Source: G965279355 sp965279355 (GTDB lineage Bacteria > Pseudomonadota > Alphaproteobacteria > CACIAM-22H2). Taken from it: a stretch of DNA of 64,000 nt. Positions 29,901-39,600 of the stretch are shown here, piece by piece. Position 1 is the stretch's first letter; every line of letters begins with the position of its first letter. The notes under the pieces are model-generated. The model saw nothing but the letters and a program-made list of their open reading frames with translations. It had not been told where the DNA came from and searched no databases. The stretch spans positions 2,356,001-2,420,000 of the forward strand of contig OZ257155.1 in assembly GCA_965279355.1 (NCBI GenBank), given 5' to 3'. The translations under genes and the position numbers were made by a program.

Positions 29901-32900
29901 GTTGAAGCTACCGAACGTCACATAGCCGCTGGCCGGTGCGGGCAGTGGACCGACATCCGGCGTCTTGCCGGCGGCCGCTTCGTAGCAGAGGAAACCGCCC
30001 GGAAGCCGGTACAGCTGCTCAACCGCCGCGGAGCCGGGATCGCCTTCGGGATCGGTTACTTTATCGACAAGCCGGTAATCCATCGCCGGCAGCCCGGTCG
30101 TATTGGGATAGCCGAGCCATGTCACCTGCAGCGGCGCCGGCTTGCGCGCGAATACCGCCATGCGGTTCTTGCTGGTGTGGCCGCCGAGATCGACCAGGAT
30201 ATCGATCCTGTCCTGCTCGATCAGCTTGACCACGTCGGCATCGGGCAGGCCGACCGTCAGACGCCAATGATCCGAAGCACGGCGGATCATATCCGTGTAA
30301 ATGTCCGGGCTGATCACGTCCGCGTAGCAGAAGATCTCGAATTTCGATTTGTCGTGACGATCGATCAGCGGCTTGAAGAAGAACGCCACTGAATGCGCGC
30401 AGAAATCCGCGGAAACGTAGCCCACGCGGATACGCCGACCCGCCGTGCGGTCGTTGTCGTGGCTGGTGCGGGCGAGGTCCTTGACCAGCTTACCCCATGC
30501 CTGATGTTCCGCGAAGATATCCTGCGGCGACAGATGGTCGGCATAGTTGAGATTGAAGACCAGATTGGACCAGGCGAGCTGCAGATCCGGCTTTAGTTTC
30601 ACCACATTGCGGGTCGCATCGATCGCTTCGCGGATCCGCGCCTGTGCGCTGTAGACCGAAGCGAGGTTGGCGTGTGCTTCGGCGAATTGCGGCTGCAGCG
30701 CGATGGCCTGCTGGCACGCATTCTCGGCGTCCGCGACGCGACCGACATTCAGATACGAGACCGCGAGATTGTTCCAGAGTTCGGCCGCCGGCGGCCCGAT
30801 CTCCAGCGCCTTCTCGAAATAGACGATCGCGTCCTCATCGCGCCGGGATGCGGCGTAGACCGAGGCCAGATTGCTATGGGCATTGCGATGCCGCGGATCG
30901 AGTTCAATGGCCCGCTTGCAGGCGGCCTCGGCCTCTTCCTGCCGGCCGAGATCGCAGAGGGCCGAGCCCAGGTTCGAATAGGCGCTGGCCCAGTCGGGGC
31001 GGATATTGACGGCGCGGCGGTAACACTCCAGCGCTTCCAGCGGCCGCTTCAGGCGCTTCAGCGCCGTTCCCAGATTGACCTGGGCCTCGGCCATGTTCGG
31101 ATCGAGTTCCGACGCCTGGCGATAGGCTTTCTCCGCCTCGACGATGTTTCCGGCCTGGAACAACTGGGTGCCGCGATCCAGCGCGACGGCTGCAGGGCTG
31201 GCCTCCGGCGCGGCATCGGCCACCGGCAGCGGAATGGCACCATCGGCAATCGCTTTCACCGACCATTCGCGCCACATCGTTCGGTAGAGCGCCTCGATGT
31301 CCCGGGCGAAGCCGGGACCGTCCATGATCGAGGACCGTGCCATGTCGGGGCGCAACCTTGCGCTGATCCCTGACAGACGCTGGGGATCGTTGGCCAGCAC
31401 GACGGCACGGGCGACATAGTCGTCGGGGTCCGTGGCGACCAGTTCGGCCAGACCCACTTGGTGCAGCAGCGAACTGCCCACGCGGGCGGCGTGGCGGTCA
31501 CCATTGATGGTCACGATCGGCACGCCCATCCACAGGGCCTCGCAGGTCGTCGTCGTGCCGTTATAGGGGAACGGGTCGAGCGCAATATCGATCTTGCCGT
31601 ACATCGCCAGATGGTCGCCGATCATCGGTGTGCGGCCCATCAGCTCGAGCCGCTCGGGCGCAATTCCATGCGCTGCGAAGCGCTGGTGATAGAGTTCCAC
31701 CGTCGCCGGATCGTTGAACGCATTGCTCTTCAGCATGAGGTGCGAATTCGGCACCTCTTTCAGCAGGCGCGACCAGGTCGCCACCACCTTGTCGGTCGCC
31801 TTGGCCAGCGTGTTGAATGAGCCGAACGTGACATAGCCGTTCTTTGCGAACGGGCGCGGGGCAACCTCCGGCGCGAAATCCGACGGGCGATAGCTGAGAA
31901 AACCCTTGGGCAGGCGCAGCAGCTTTTCGGTGTGAACGGCATCGCTTTCGCCGGGCGGATCGGCCCTGCCGTCGGTCAACCGGTAGTCGATGACCTTCAG
32001 GCCTGTCGTATTGGGATAGCCGAGATAGGTCGCCTGCACCGGCGCCGGGCGGCGCGCGAAAGCAGTCAAGCGGTTATTCGCGGTGTGGCCGGCGAGATCG
32101 ACGAGAATGTCGATTTCATCGGCAATGATCTGCTCGCAGAGTTGATCGTCGGTCGTGATCGACACCGGGCGCCAGCGATCGGCCCGCTGCTGCAGACGCC
32201 GGGTCATGGAATCGGAGCGCTTGTTTAGCGCATAACAGGTGATGTGGAAATTTCGCCGGTCGTGATGCTCCAGCAGATTCTCGATGAAATAGGCGACCGA
32301 GTGGCCGAGGAAATCTGGTGAGACATAGCCGATCCGCAGCGGGCGTTCGGGGGCCGGATTGTTTTTAAGAACCGGCGGCGGCGGCGCTTCGCGTTCCACT
32401 TTTTCGCCGAAACGGCGGTGTTCGGCGCAGATCTCCGCGGGAGTGAACTCGTCCAGCGAGTTCAGGCAGAATAGAAGGTTGGAATAGGCGACCAGATAGT
32501 CCGGCGAGATGGCAATCGCCTGGCGAAAGCACGCGATGGCGTCGGTGATACGCCCCTGCTCGCGCGAGAGATTACCTAGATTGTTGATCGCGTAGTCGTA
32601 GTCAGGCTTGATCTCGATCGCCCGCTGATAGGATTTCGCGGCTTCGCCGAGCTTGCCCATTTCCTTGAGCGAAGCGCCGAGATTGACATGGTTCTTGCGG
32701 TCGTCCGGCTCGAGTTCGACGGCCTTGCGATGACAGGCGACCGCCTCATCCAGCCGGCCGAGGGTCACGTAAATCGTCCCGAGATTTCCGTAGGACGCGG
32801 CGAGATCGGGCCGCAGTTCCAGTGATTTCTTGAGCGGCTCGACCGCCTCGTTGAGGCGATGCATGTCGAGCAGGGTGCCGCCGAGATTGGCCCAGATCGA

Positions 32901-33524
32901 GGCTTCGGTCGGAACCGTCTCGGTCGCCTTCTGATAGAACGCGACGGCCTCGTCATAGCGTCGCGCGGTGCGCAGCATATGCCCGAAATTGTTGAGCGTC
33001 GGCACATGGCGCGGTGCCAGCGCCAGAACCGCCTTGTAGTCAGCTTCGGCGCCGGTCTGGTTCTGTCCCATGCTGCGCGCGGTGCCGCGGCCGCTGAGCG
33101 CCTCGATCGCGGTCGGCTTCAGCGCCAGGGCCGCGTCGAACGACGACTCAGCCGCCGCATAGTCTTCGGCATCGAGATGGCAGTAGCCGAGATTGGAGAG
33201 GGCGTCGGCGTAGTCGGGCTTGAGCCGCAACGCCTCGCGGAAACATTTCGCTGCCTCGCCTGAGCGTTTGAGGTCGCGCAGGGCGGCGCCCAGATTGTGG
33301 AGAACAATAGGATTATTTTCTATCGCCAGGGCCTGGCGATAGACGGCTTCCGCCTCTTTCAGCTGGCGCGCGACATGTAGCCGCGTGGCCTCCTGAACCA
33401 GGGCCAGGGCGCGCGCATGGCTGCTCGCGGCGGCCGGCGCAGCGCGCGAAGACTGGGGCGAACCTTTTGTTTTTAAAGCCTTTTTACGCTGTGCCATTGC
33501 TGCTGTCGTCTTCCCCGCGGGCAA
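26946..33524 (-). CDS. Giant TPR-OGT x2 / FkbM x2 glycosyltransferase-methyltransferase fusion
   Basis: A 2192-residue cytoplasmic protein with no signal peptide. Order of domains: TPR array (about 40-365), family 41 O-GlcNAc-transferase-like domain (about 395-755: RIGYVSPDFLGHSVAYF, DILVDLAGHTANNRL, DPFPYNGTTTTCEALWMGVP), a second TPR array (about 778-1008), a second OGT domain (about 1031-1395: RVGYVSADFCAHSVAFFF, DTMPYNGTTTTCEAMWMGVP), an FkbM-type methyltransferase (about 1455-1630: DKVLDVGANYGVYTLAA), a helical region of unknown function, and a second FkbM domain (about 1918-2110: VVDIGAMLLGN, VVGFEPNEAE). TPRs of OGTs recruit protein substrates. The frame opens with TTG at 33524 behind GGAAGGG; an ATG at 33497 is the alternative. 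Likely client: the giant repeat protein. Confidence 0.92.
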   Translation of the reverse strand: MPAGKTTAAMAQRKKALKTKGSPQSSRAAPAAASSHARALALVQEATRLHVARQLKEAEAVYRQALAIENNPIVLHNLGAALRDLKRSGEAAKCFREALRLKPDYADALSNLGYCHLDAEDYAAAESSFDAALALKPTAIEALSGRGTARSMGQNQTGAEADYKAVLALAPRHVPTLNNFGHMLRTARRYDEAVAFYQKATETVPTEASIWANLGGTLLDMHRLNEAVEPLKKSLELRPDLAASYGNLGTIYVTLGRLDEAVACHRKAVELEPDDRKNHVNLGASLKEMGKLGEAAKSYQRAIEIKPDYDYAINNLGNLSREQGRITDAIACFRQAIAISPDYLVAYSNLLFCLNSLDEFTPAEICAEHRRFGEKVEREAPPPPVLKNNPAPERPLRIGYVSPDFLGHSVAYFIENLLEHHDRRNFHITCYALNKRSDSMTRRLQQRADRWRPVSITTDDQLCEQIIADEIDILVDLAGHTANNRLTAFARRPAPVQATYLGYPNTTGLKVIDYRLTDGRADPPGESDAVHTEKLLRLPKGFLSYRPSDFAPEVAPRPFAKNGYVTFGSFNTLAKATDKVVATWSRLLKEVPNSHLMLKSNAFNDPATVELYHQRFAAHGIAPERLELMGRTPMIGDHLAMYGKIDIALDPFPYNGTTTTCEALWMGVPIVTINGDRHAARVGSSLLHQVGLAELVATDPDDYVARAVVLANDPQRLSGISARLRPDMARSSIMDGPGFARDIEALYRTMWREWSVKAIADGAIPLPVADAAPEASPAAVALDRGTQLFQAGNIVEAEKAYRQASELDPNMAEAQVNLGTALKRLKRPLEALECYRRAVNIRPDWASAYSNLGSALCDLGRQEEAEAACKRAIELDPRHRNAHSNLASVYAASRRDEDAIVYFEKALEIGPPAAELWNNLAVSYLNVGRVADAENACQQAIALQPQFAEAHANLASVYSAQARIREAIDATRNVVKLKPDLQLAWSNLVFNLNYADHLSPQDIFAEHQAWGKLVKDLARTSHDNDRTAGRRIRVGYVSADFCAHSVAFFFKPLIDRHDKSKFEIFCYADVISPDIYTDMIRRASDHWRLTVGLPDADVVKLIEQDRIDILVDLGGHTSKNRMAVFARKPAPLQVTWLGYPNTTGLPAMDYRLVDKVTDPEGDPGSAAVEQLYRLPGGFLCYEAAAGKTPDVGPLPAPASGYVTFGSFNKITKVSEQTVALWSKVLGAVPGSRLVLKSRSFADGSTRERYVALFSKYGIEAGRVDYLDWQPHLRSHLEIYNRIDIALDTMPYNGTTTTCEAMWMGVPVLTLRGNRHAARVGASLNTSLGLSQLIAENDQDFVAKAKALAADLPALGTLRQGLRARMLASPLCDGKRLTDEIEIFFQQIWRDWCGKGQAVVTPAMVPPALALPPAPAKQDLQAAPLRLCMRGDVEISVPNDLSLISPYILLEQDDWFEIEMPFVRSMLRSGDKVLDVGANYGVYTLAAAKAVGAEGKVWSFEPASATAAFLTESLARNGFTNVVFEQAALSHRDGEGQLGLPTGNSEENMLNAPKGPTETVRLRTLDSWATQNDMPDVAFIKLDVEGEEVNVAQGGARFLSTRSPLIMFEVKGAKLNFGLKDHLEQYGYQAYRLVPGLGILAPFRSDETIDEHLLNLFCAKPDRAAQLAARGLLAEHGALPAVSAPAGLWRTAMAKLPFAAGVIEAWSARVAGDDDLARALDLYFYAKDSATPPTHRLAALLRSGEMLDALAAAKPHFAYLSSSARVLADYGRCGAAAHILQRLIPLANRRTVDDSLPLLPAVARFDAVSPGTAFGDWAAGGIFEGRERYATYSSYYGRNSQALLEEARKTGFLGIESERRLQLMRLRRGETVETEALARLTQPAPDNLNAGFWKALQPGKGKAEAKTLLELIPDLPIINVVDIGAMLLGNDVHPYVSLVESGHARVVGFEPNEAECAKLNAQATDARRFYPYFIGDGDDAIYYETNYTMTGSLYKPNNALLDKFSFLPQFKILKAEHKVKTHRLDDLAHLPGLDDIDFFKIDVQGGELNVFKGASRAMASASVIQTEAEFVQLYEGQPLFADVDMFLRGAGYQFHFFRYMEGRCFAPFNFPKSPARGIRQAMWSDAIYVRDFLRLQEVPTGKLLKMAVLLDVIFQSYDLAALALSEVDKRQGSTIAPDYMNILMPRPKPAATG

Positions 33525-33612
33525 AGATGCGCCCTTCCCTCCAACCCTCGGGAGTCGGCGGGACGACAGAGTCTAACATTGAGTTGGTTAACGGATGTTA
33601 CCCGGGCGCAAT

Positions 33613-33643
33613 GAAAAAGGGCGGCCCTTGCGGACCGCCCTTT
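33613..33643 (-). terminator. Strong intrinsic terminator after the giant repeat gene
   Basis: On the minus strand a nine-pair stem GGGCGGTCC / GGGCCGCCC (one U-G wobble) with a GCAA tetraloop is followed by TTTTT. It begins about 20 nt after the stop codon of the 4635-residue protein and precedes the glycosyltransferase gene. It should uncouple very high expression of the first gene from lower, read-through expression of the modification and export genes. Confidence 0.93.
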
Positions 33644-33664
33644 CGTTTCGGCTGTTAAGGCCGG

Positions 33665-36600
33665 TTAGCTGACGATGAAGTCGGACGACAGCAGGTTGGT
33701 GGAGGTTGTGCCGGTCAGTTTGATCAGCACATCGCTGGCACCCGCCCCGCCGCCCGAGGCACCGTTGTCCACCAGGACGTAGGTGTCGGCCCCGTACTGG
33801 AACGCCGTGACAACGCTGTTGGACGTTCCGTCGAAGTTGCCGGCGATGGCATCGACCGCTTCCTTCAGCGTTGCCGGACCGGCGTTGCCGTTCAGCGCAT
33901 TCAGCAGCGTGTTGTTGGCTGCCGCTGTCTGGAAGATGGCAACACCGTTCGTGGCCAGCCCCGAAACATCGATTGTGTCGGTGCTGTTCCAGTTAGTGAT
34001 GTCGATCGTCGTATCGTCGATCGTTCCGTCGTTGGTGTAGGTCTGCGCATACCCGGCGATGAAGACGAAGGTATCCGCCGCCGACGTGCTCGAGGTGAGT
34101 TGCACCGCAACGCTCAGGCCCTGCGCCGTGCCGACGCCGTCGTCATCGATCGTGAATGTCGTGGCACTGGTCCCCGACGCCAGGATTTCGATACCCGACA
34201 GTGTCGTCATGCTGAGGTCGAGCTGTGTTCCGCCCGCCAGCAGCTTGTCGGCACCGTTGGCGCTACCGAGAACCGAGCCGCCGAAGGCCAGATCTTCCTG
34301 GTTCACCGTAAACACCGTCGAACTGGTGCCCGCCGATGCCGCCTGCAGCGTTTCGATGCTGACGGTCGTTGTGCTCCGGAGATCGATTGAGGTCTGGTTC
34401 GCCACCAGCGTGTCACTACCGGTATTACCGATGATGAAGCCGCCGCTGGCGAGATCGCCCTGATCGACCGTGAAGGTCGTATCCGCCGAAGCGCCCGCCC
34501 GCAGCACATCGACGCTGGTGAGCGATGTGCTCGTCAGATCGATGGTCGCGTCGTTGACCTGGAGAACATCGGTTCCCGAGCTGCCCATCACCGAGCCGCC
34601 GGACACGAGGTCCGCCACGTCCACCGTGAAGGTGGTCGAGCTGGTCGTGGCCGCCTTCAGGATTTCGATGCTGGTCAGCGTGCTGCTGGTCAGATCGATT
34701 TCCGTGCCGCGGACCGCGAGGGTGTCGTTACCGGTGCTGCCGATGACCGACCCGTCCGATGCGAGATCAAGCGCATCGATCGTGAACGTCGTGGCAGCAC
34801 TGATCCCGGCCTGCAGGATTTCGATGCTGGAGATCGTCGAGCTGCTGAGGTCGATCGCCGTTGTCGCGGCCTTGATGGTGTCGTCGTTGGCGGTGCCGAG
34901 CACCGATCCCGCGGACGCCAGGTCAGCCGTGTCGAGGACGAACGTGGTCGCAGCGCTGGCTCCGGCTTCCAGGATTTCAATGCTGGAGAGCACCGTGGAT
35001 CCCAGATGGAGCTGCGTACCGCTGACCTTCAGCGTATCGGCACCCGTGCTGCCCATCACCGACCCGGCCGAAGCCAGATCCGCCTGATCGACAGTGAACG
35101 TGGTATCGGCGCTGACGCCGGCCTTGAGTATCTCGACGCTGGTCAGCGTCGTGCTCGTCAGGTCGACCGCGGCATCGACAACGGTCAGCGTATCGTTGCC
35201 GCTGCTGCCCATCACCGAGCCATCCGAAGCCAGGTCGGCCGCGTCGACCGTGAAGGTCGTCGCTGTCGTCTTGGCAGCCTTCAGGATCTCGACACTGGTC
35301 AGCACCGTGCTGGTGAGGTTGAGGGACGTACCGCCCGCAGCCAGCGTATCGGCACCCGTGCTGCCCAACACCGAGCCATCCGACGCCAGGTCCGCCGTGT
35401 CCACCGTGAAGGTGGTCGCCGCGGATGTACCGGCTTCGAGGACTTCGATGCTGGTGAGCGTCGTGCTCGCGAGGTTGAGCTGGGTCCCCGCCGCCTTCAG
35501 GACGTCGGTCGCCGCATCGCCCTGGACCGATCCAGCCGAGGCCAGATCCGCCTGGTCGAGGGTGAAGGTCGTCGCTCCGGTCGTACCGGCCTTGAGGATG
35601 TCGACGCTCGACAGTGTCGTGCTCGACAGGTCGATGGCCGCATCGGTCACGACTAGCGTGTCGCTGCCCGTGCTGCCGAACACCGAGCCGCCCGAGGCCA
35701 GGTCCGCCGCATCGACCGTGAAGGTCGTCGCGGACGTCTTGCCGGCCTTCAGAACTTCAACGCTCGTCAGCACCGTGCTGGTGAGGTCGAAGCCCGTGCT
35801 CGAGGCGACGAGAATGTCATTCCCGCTGCTGCCGACCACCGAGCCGTCGGAGACCAGGTCCGCCGCGTCGACCGTGAAGGTCGTCGCCGCCGACAGGCCG
35901 GCCTGCAGAACCTCGACGCCGGTCAGCGCCGTGCTCGACAGGTTCAGCTGCGTATCCGCAGCCACCAGCGTGTCCGTCCCCGAGCTGCCCAGGACCGAGC
36001 CCGCCGAAGCGAGATCAGACTGGTTGACCGTGAACGTCGTGTCCGCGACGTCGCCCGCAACCAGCACTTCGATGCTGGAGAGGGTCGTGCTGGAGAGATT
36101 GATACCCGTGCCGTTGACCTGCAGCGTGTCCTTCACCGACGTGCCCGCCGTGCCGATCACCTGACCGCCGGACACGAGGTCCGCCGCATCGACCGTGAAC
36201 GTCGTGCCTTCCGTCGAGCTCGTCTTCAGGATCTCGATGCTGGTCAGTGTCGTGCTCGTCAGGTCGATCGTCGAGTCCTTGACCAGCAGCATGTCGCTTG
36301 CCGATCCCGTACCCGCCGAACCGATCACCGAGCCACCGGACGCCAGGTCCGCCGCGTCGACCGTGAAGGTCGACGAGGTCGTCTTGCCGGCCTTGAGGAC
36401 TTCAATGTCGGTCAGCGTTGTGCTGCTGAGATCGACCGAAGTCGTCGCCGCCACCAGGGTATCCGTACCGCTGCTGCCGAGGACCGAACCCGCCGAGGCA
36501 AGGTCGGCCGTATCGACCGTGAAGGTCGTATCGGACGTCGAACCGGCCTGGAGGACTTCGATGCTGGTGAGCACCGTGGACGCCAGGTTGAGCTGCGTGC

Positions 36601-39600
36601 CCATGGCAACCAGCGTATCGGTACCGGCGCTGCCGATCACCGAACCGCTCGCGGCCAGATCGGCCTGATCCACCGTGAAGGTGGTGTCGGCGCTGACACC
36701 GGCCTTCAGGACCTCAACGCTGGTCAGTGCCGTGCTCGACAGGTCGATCGCCGCATCCTTGACGATCAGCGTGTCGATACCGGTGCTGCCCGCAACGCTG
36801 CCGCCAGAAGCCAGGTCATCCGCGTCGACCGTGAAGGTCGTCGCGAGTGCACTGCCCGCCTTCAGCACTTCCACGCTGGTCAGTGCCGTCGTCGACAGGT
36901 CGAGCGTCGTGGTCATGGATACCAGCGTGTCGTCGCCGGTGCTGCCGACCACCGAACCGTCCGACGCGAGGTCGTTCTGGTTCACCGTGAAGGTCGTCGC
37001 CGCTGAAACACCCGCTTCCAGAACCTCAATGCTCGACAGGGTCGTCGAGGCGAGGTTGATCGAGGTTGTTGCCAGGATCTTCAGCGTATCGATACCGGCA
37101 TTACCCAGCACCGAGCCAGCGGAAGCCAGATCCGAGGCATCGACCGTGAAGGTCGTGTCACCCGTCGCACCTGCCGCCAGCACATCGATGCTGGAGAGAG
37201 TGGTGCTGGAGAGATCGATCGCAACGTCGTTGACCTGCAGCGTGTCCTTGCCGGTGTTGCCCTGCACCGAGCCGCCCGAGGCCAGGTCCGCCGCGTCGAC
37301 CGTGAAGGTCGTCGCAGAGGTCTTGCCGGCCTTCAGGATCTCGACGCTCGTCAGAACCGTGCTGCTCAGATCCAGAGCCGTGCCGTTCGCGACGAGAACG
37401 TCGTTCCCGCTGCTGCCGACCACCGAGCCGTCGGAGACCAGATCCGCCGTGTCGACCGTGAAGGTCGTCGCCGCCGACAGGCCGGCCTGCAGAACCTCAA
37501 CGCCGGTCAGCGCCGTGCTCGACAGGTTCAGCTGCGTATCCGCAGCAACCAGCGTGTCCGTCCCCGAGCTGCCCACCACCGAACCCGCCGAGGCGAGATC
37601 AGACTGGTTCACCGTGAACGTCGTGTCCGCGACGTCGCCCGCAACCAGCACTTCGATGCTGGAGAGGGTCGTGCTGGAAAGGTCGATGCCGGTCCCGTTG
37701 ACCTGCAGCGTGTCCTTCACCGACGTGCCCGCCGTGCCGATCACCGACCCGCCGGACACGAGGTCCGCCGCATCGACCGTGAACGTCGTGCCTTCCGTCG
37801 AACTCGTCTTCAGGATCTCGATGCTGGTTAGCGCCGTGCTCGTCAGATCGACCGTCGAGTCCTTCACCAGCAGCGTGTCGCTGCCGGTGCTGCCGATCAC
37901 CGAACCGCCCGAGGCCAGATCGTCCGCATTCACCGTGAAGGTCGTCGCAGATGTCTTGCCCGCCTGCAGAACCTCGACGCTCGACAGCGTCGTGCTCGAC
38001 AGATCGAGCGCCGTGCCGCCCGCCTTCAGGATGTCGTCGCCGGCATTGCCCAGCACCGAACCGTCCGACACCAGGTCGTTCGCGTCCACCGTGAAGGTCG
38101 TCGCCGCAGAGGCACCGGCCTCGATCACCTCAACGTTGGTCAGCGAGACGACGCTCAGGTCGATCCCCGTGCCGTTCGCCAGCAAGGTGTCCTTGCCGCT
38201 GCTGCCCGTGATCGTCCGCAGATTGTTCAGATCGGCCTGATCCAGCGTGAACGTCGTATCCGCCGTCGTGCCGGCCTTCAGGATCTCGATGCTCGACACC
38301 GTCGTGCTCGTCAGATCGATCGCCGCATCCTTCACCACCAGCGTATCCGCGATCGTCGTGCCGGCGCCAACGCCGAACACCGAACCGCCAGACGCCAGGT
38401 CCGCCGCGTCGACCGTGAAGGTCGTCGCCGTCGCACCACCGGCCTTGAGGAACTCGACGCTCGTCAGCTCCGTGCTCGACAGGTTCAGCTCCGTACCCGC
38501 CGTCACCAGCGTGTCGTCGCCCGTGCTGCCCACCACCGAACCGTCCGACGCAAGGTCAGCCTGGTTCACCGTGAAGGTCGTCGCCGCCGAGGCACCAGCC
38601 TGCAGAACTTCAACGCTCGTCAGGGTCGTCGAGGCGAGATTGATCGCCGTGCCCGACACCGCCAGCGTATCCGTGCCCGTGCTGCCGCTCACCGAACCGG
38701 CCGAAGCCAGGTCTGCCGTGTCGACCGTGAAGGTCGTATCCGCCGACGCACCCGCCTTGATGTGCTCGACGCTCGACAGCGTCGTGCTCGACAGGTCGAC
38801 CGCGGCATCGTTCACCACCAGCGTGTCGCTGGCCGTGCTACCGAACACCGAGCCGCCCGAGGCCAGGTCCGCCGCGTCGACCGTGAAGGTCGTCGCAGAG
38901 GTCTTGCCGGCCTTCAGGATCTCGACGCTCGTCAGAACCGTGCTCGTCAGATCGAAGCCCGTGCTCGAGGCAACGAGAATGTCATTCCCGCTGCTGCCGA
39001 CCACCGAGCCGTCCGAAGCCAGGTCCGCCGAATCCACCGTGAAGGTCGTCGCCGCCGACAGGCCGGCCTGCAGAACCTCGACGCCGGTCAGCGCCGTGCT
39101 CGACAGGTTCAGCTGCGTGTCCGCAGCAACCAGCGTATCCGTCCCCGAGCTGCCCAGCACCGAGCCCGCCGTGGCGAGATCGGCCTGGTTCACCGTGAAC
39201 GTCGTGTCCGCGACGTCGCCCGCCACCAGCACTTCGATGCTGGAGAGGGTCGTGCTGGAAAGGTCGATGCTGGTCCCGTTGACCTGCAGCGTGTCCTTGA
39301 CCGAAGTGCCTGCCGTGCCGATCACCTGACCGCCGGACACCAGGTCCGCCGCATCGACCGTGAACGTCGTGCCTTCCGTCGAACTCGTCTTCAGGATCTC
39401 GATGCTGGTCAGCGTCGTGCTCGTCAGGTCGACCGTCGAGTCCGCAACCAGCAGCACGTCGCTTGCCGATGCCGTACCCGCAGAACCGATCACCGAGCCG
39501 CCCGAGGCCAGATCGTCCGCATTCACCGTGAAGGTCGTCGAGGTCGTCTTGCCAGCCTGCAGAACCTCCACGCTCGACAGCGTCGTGCTCGTCAGGTTGA

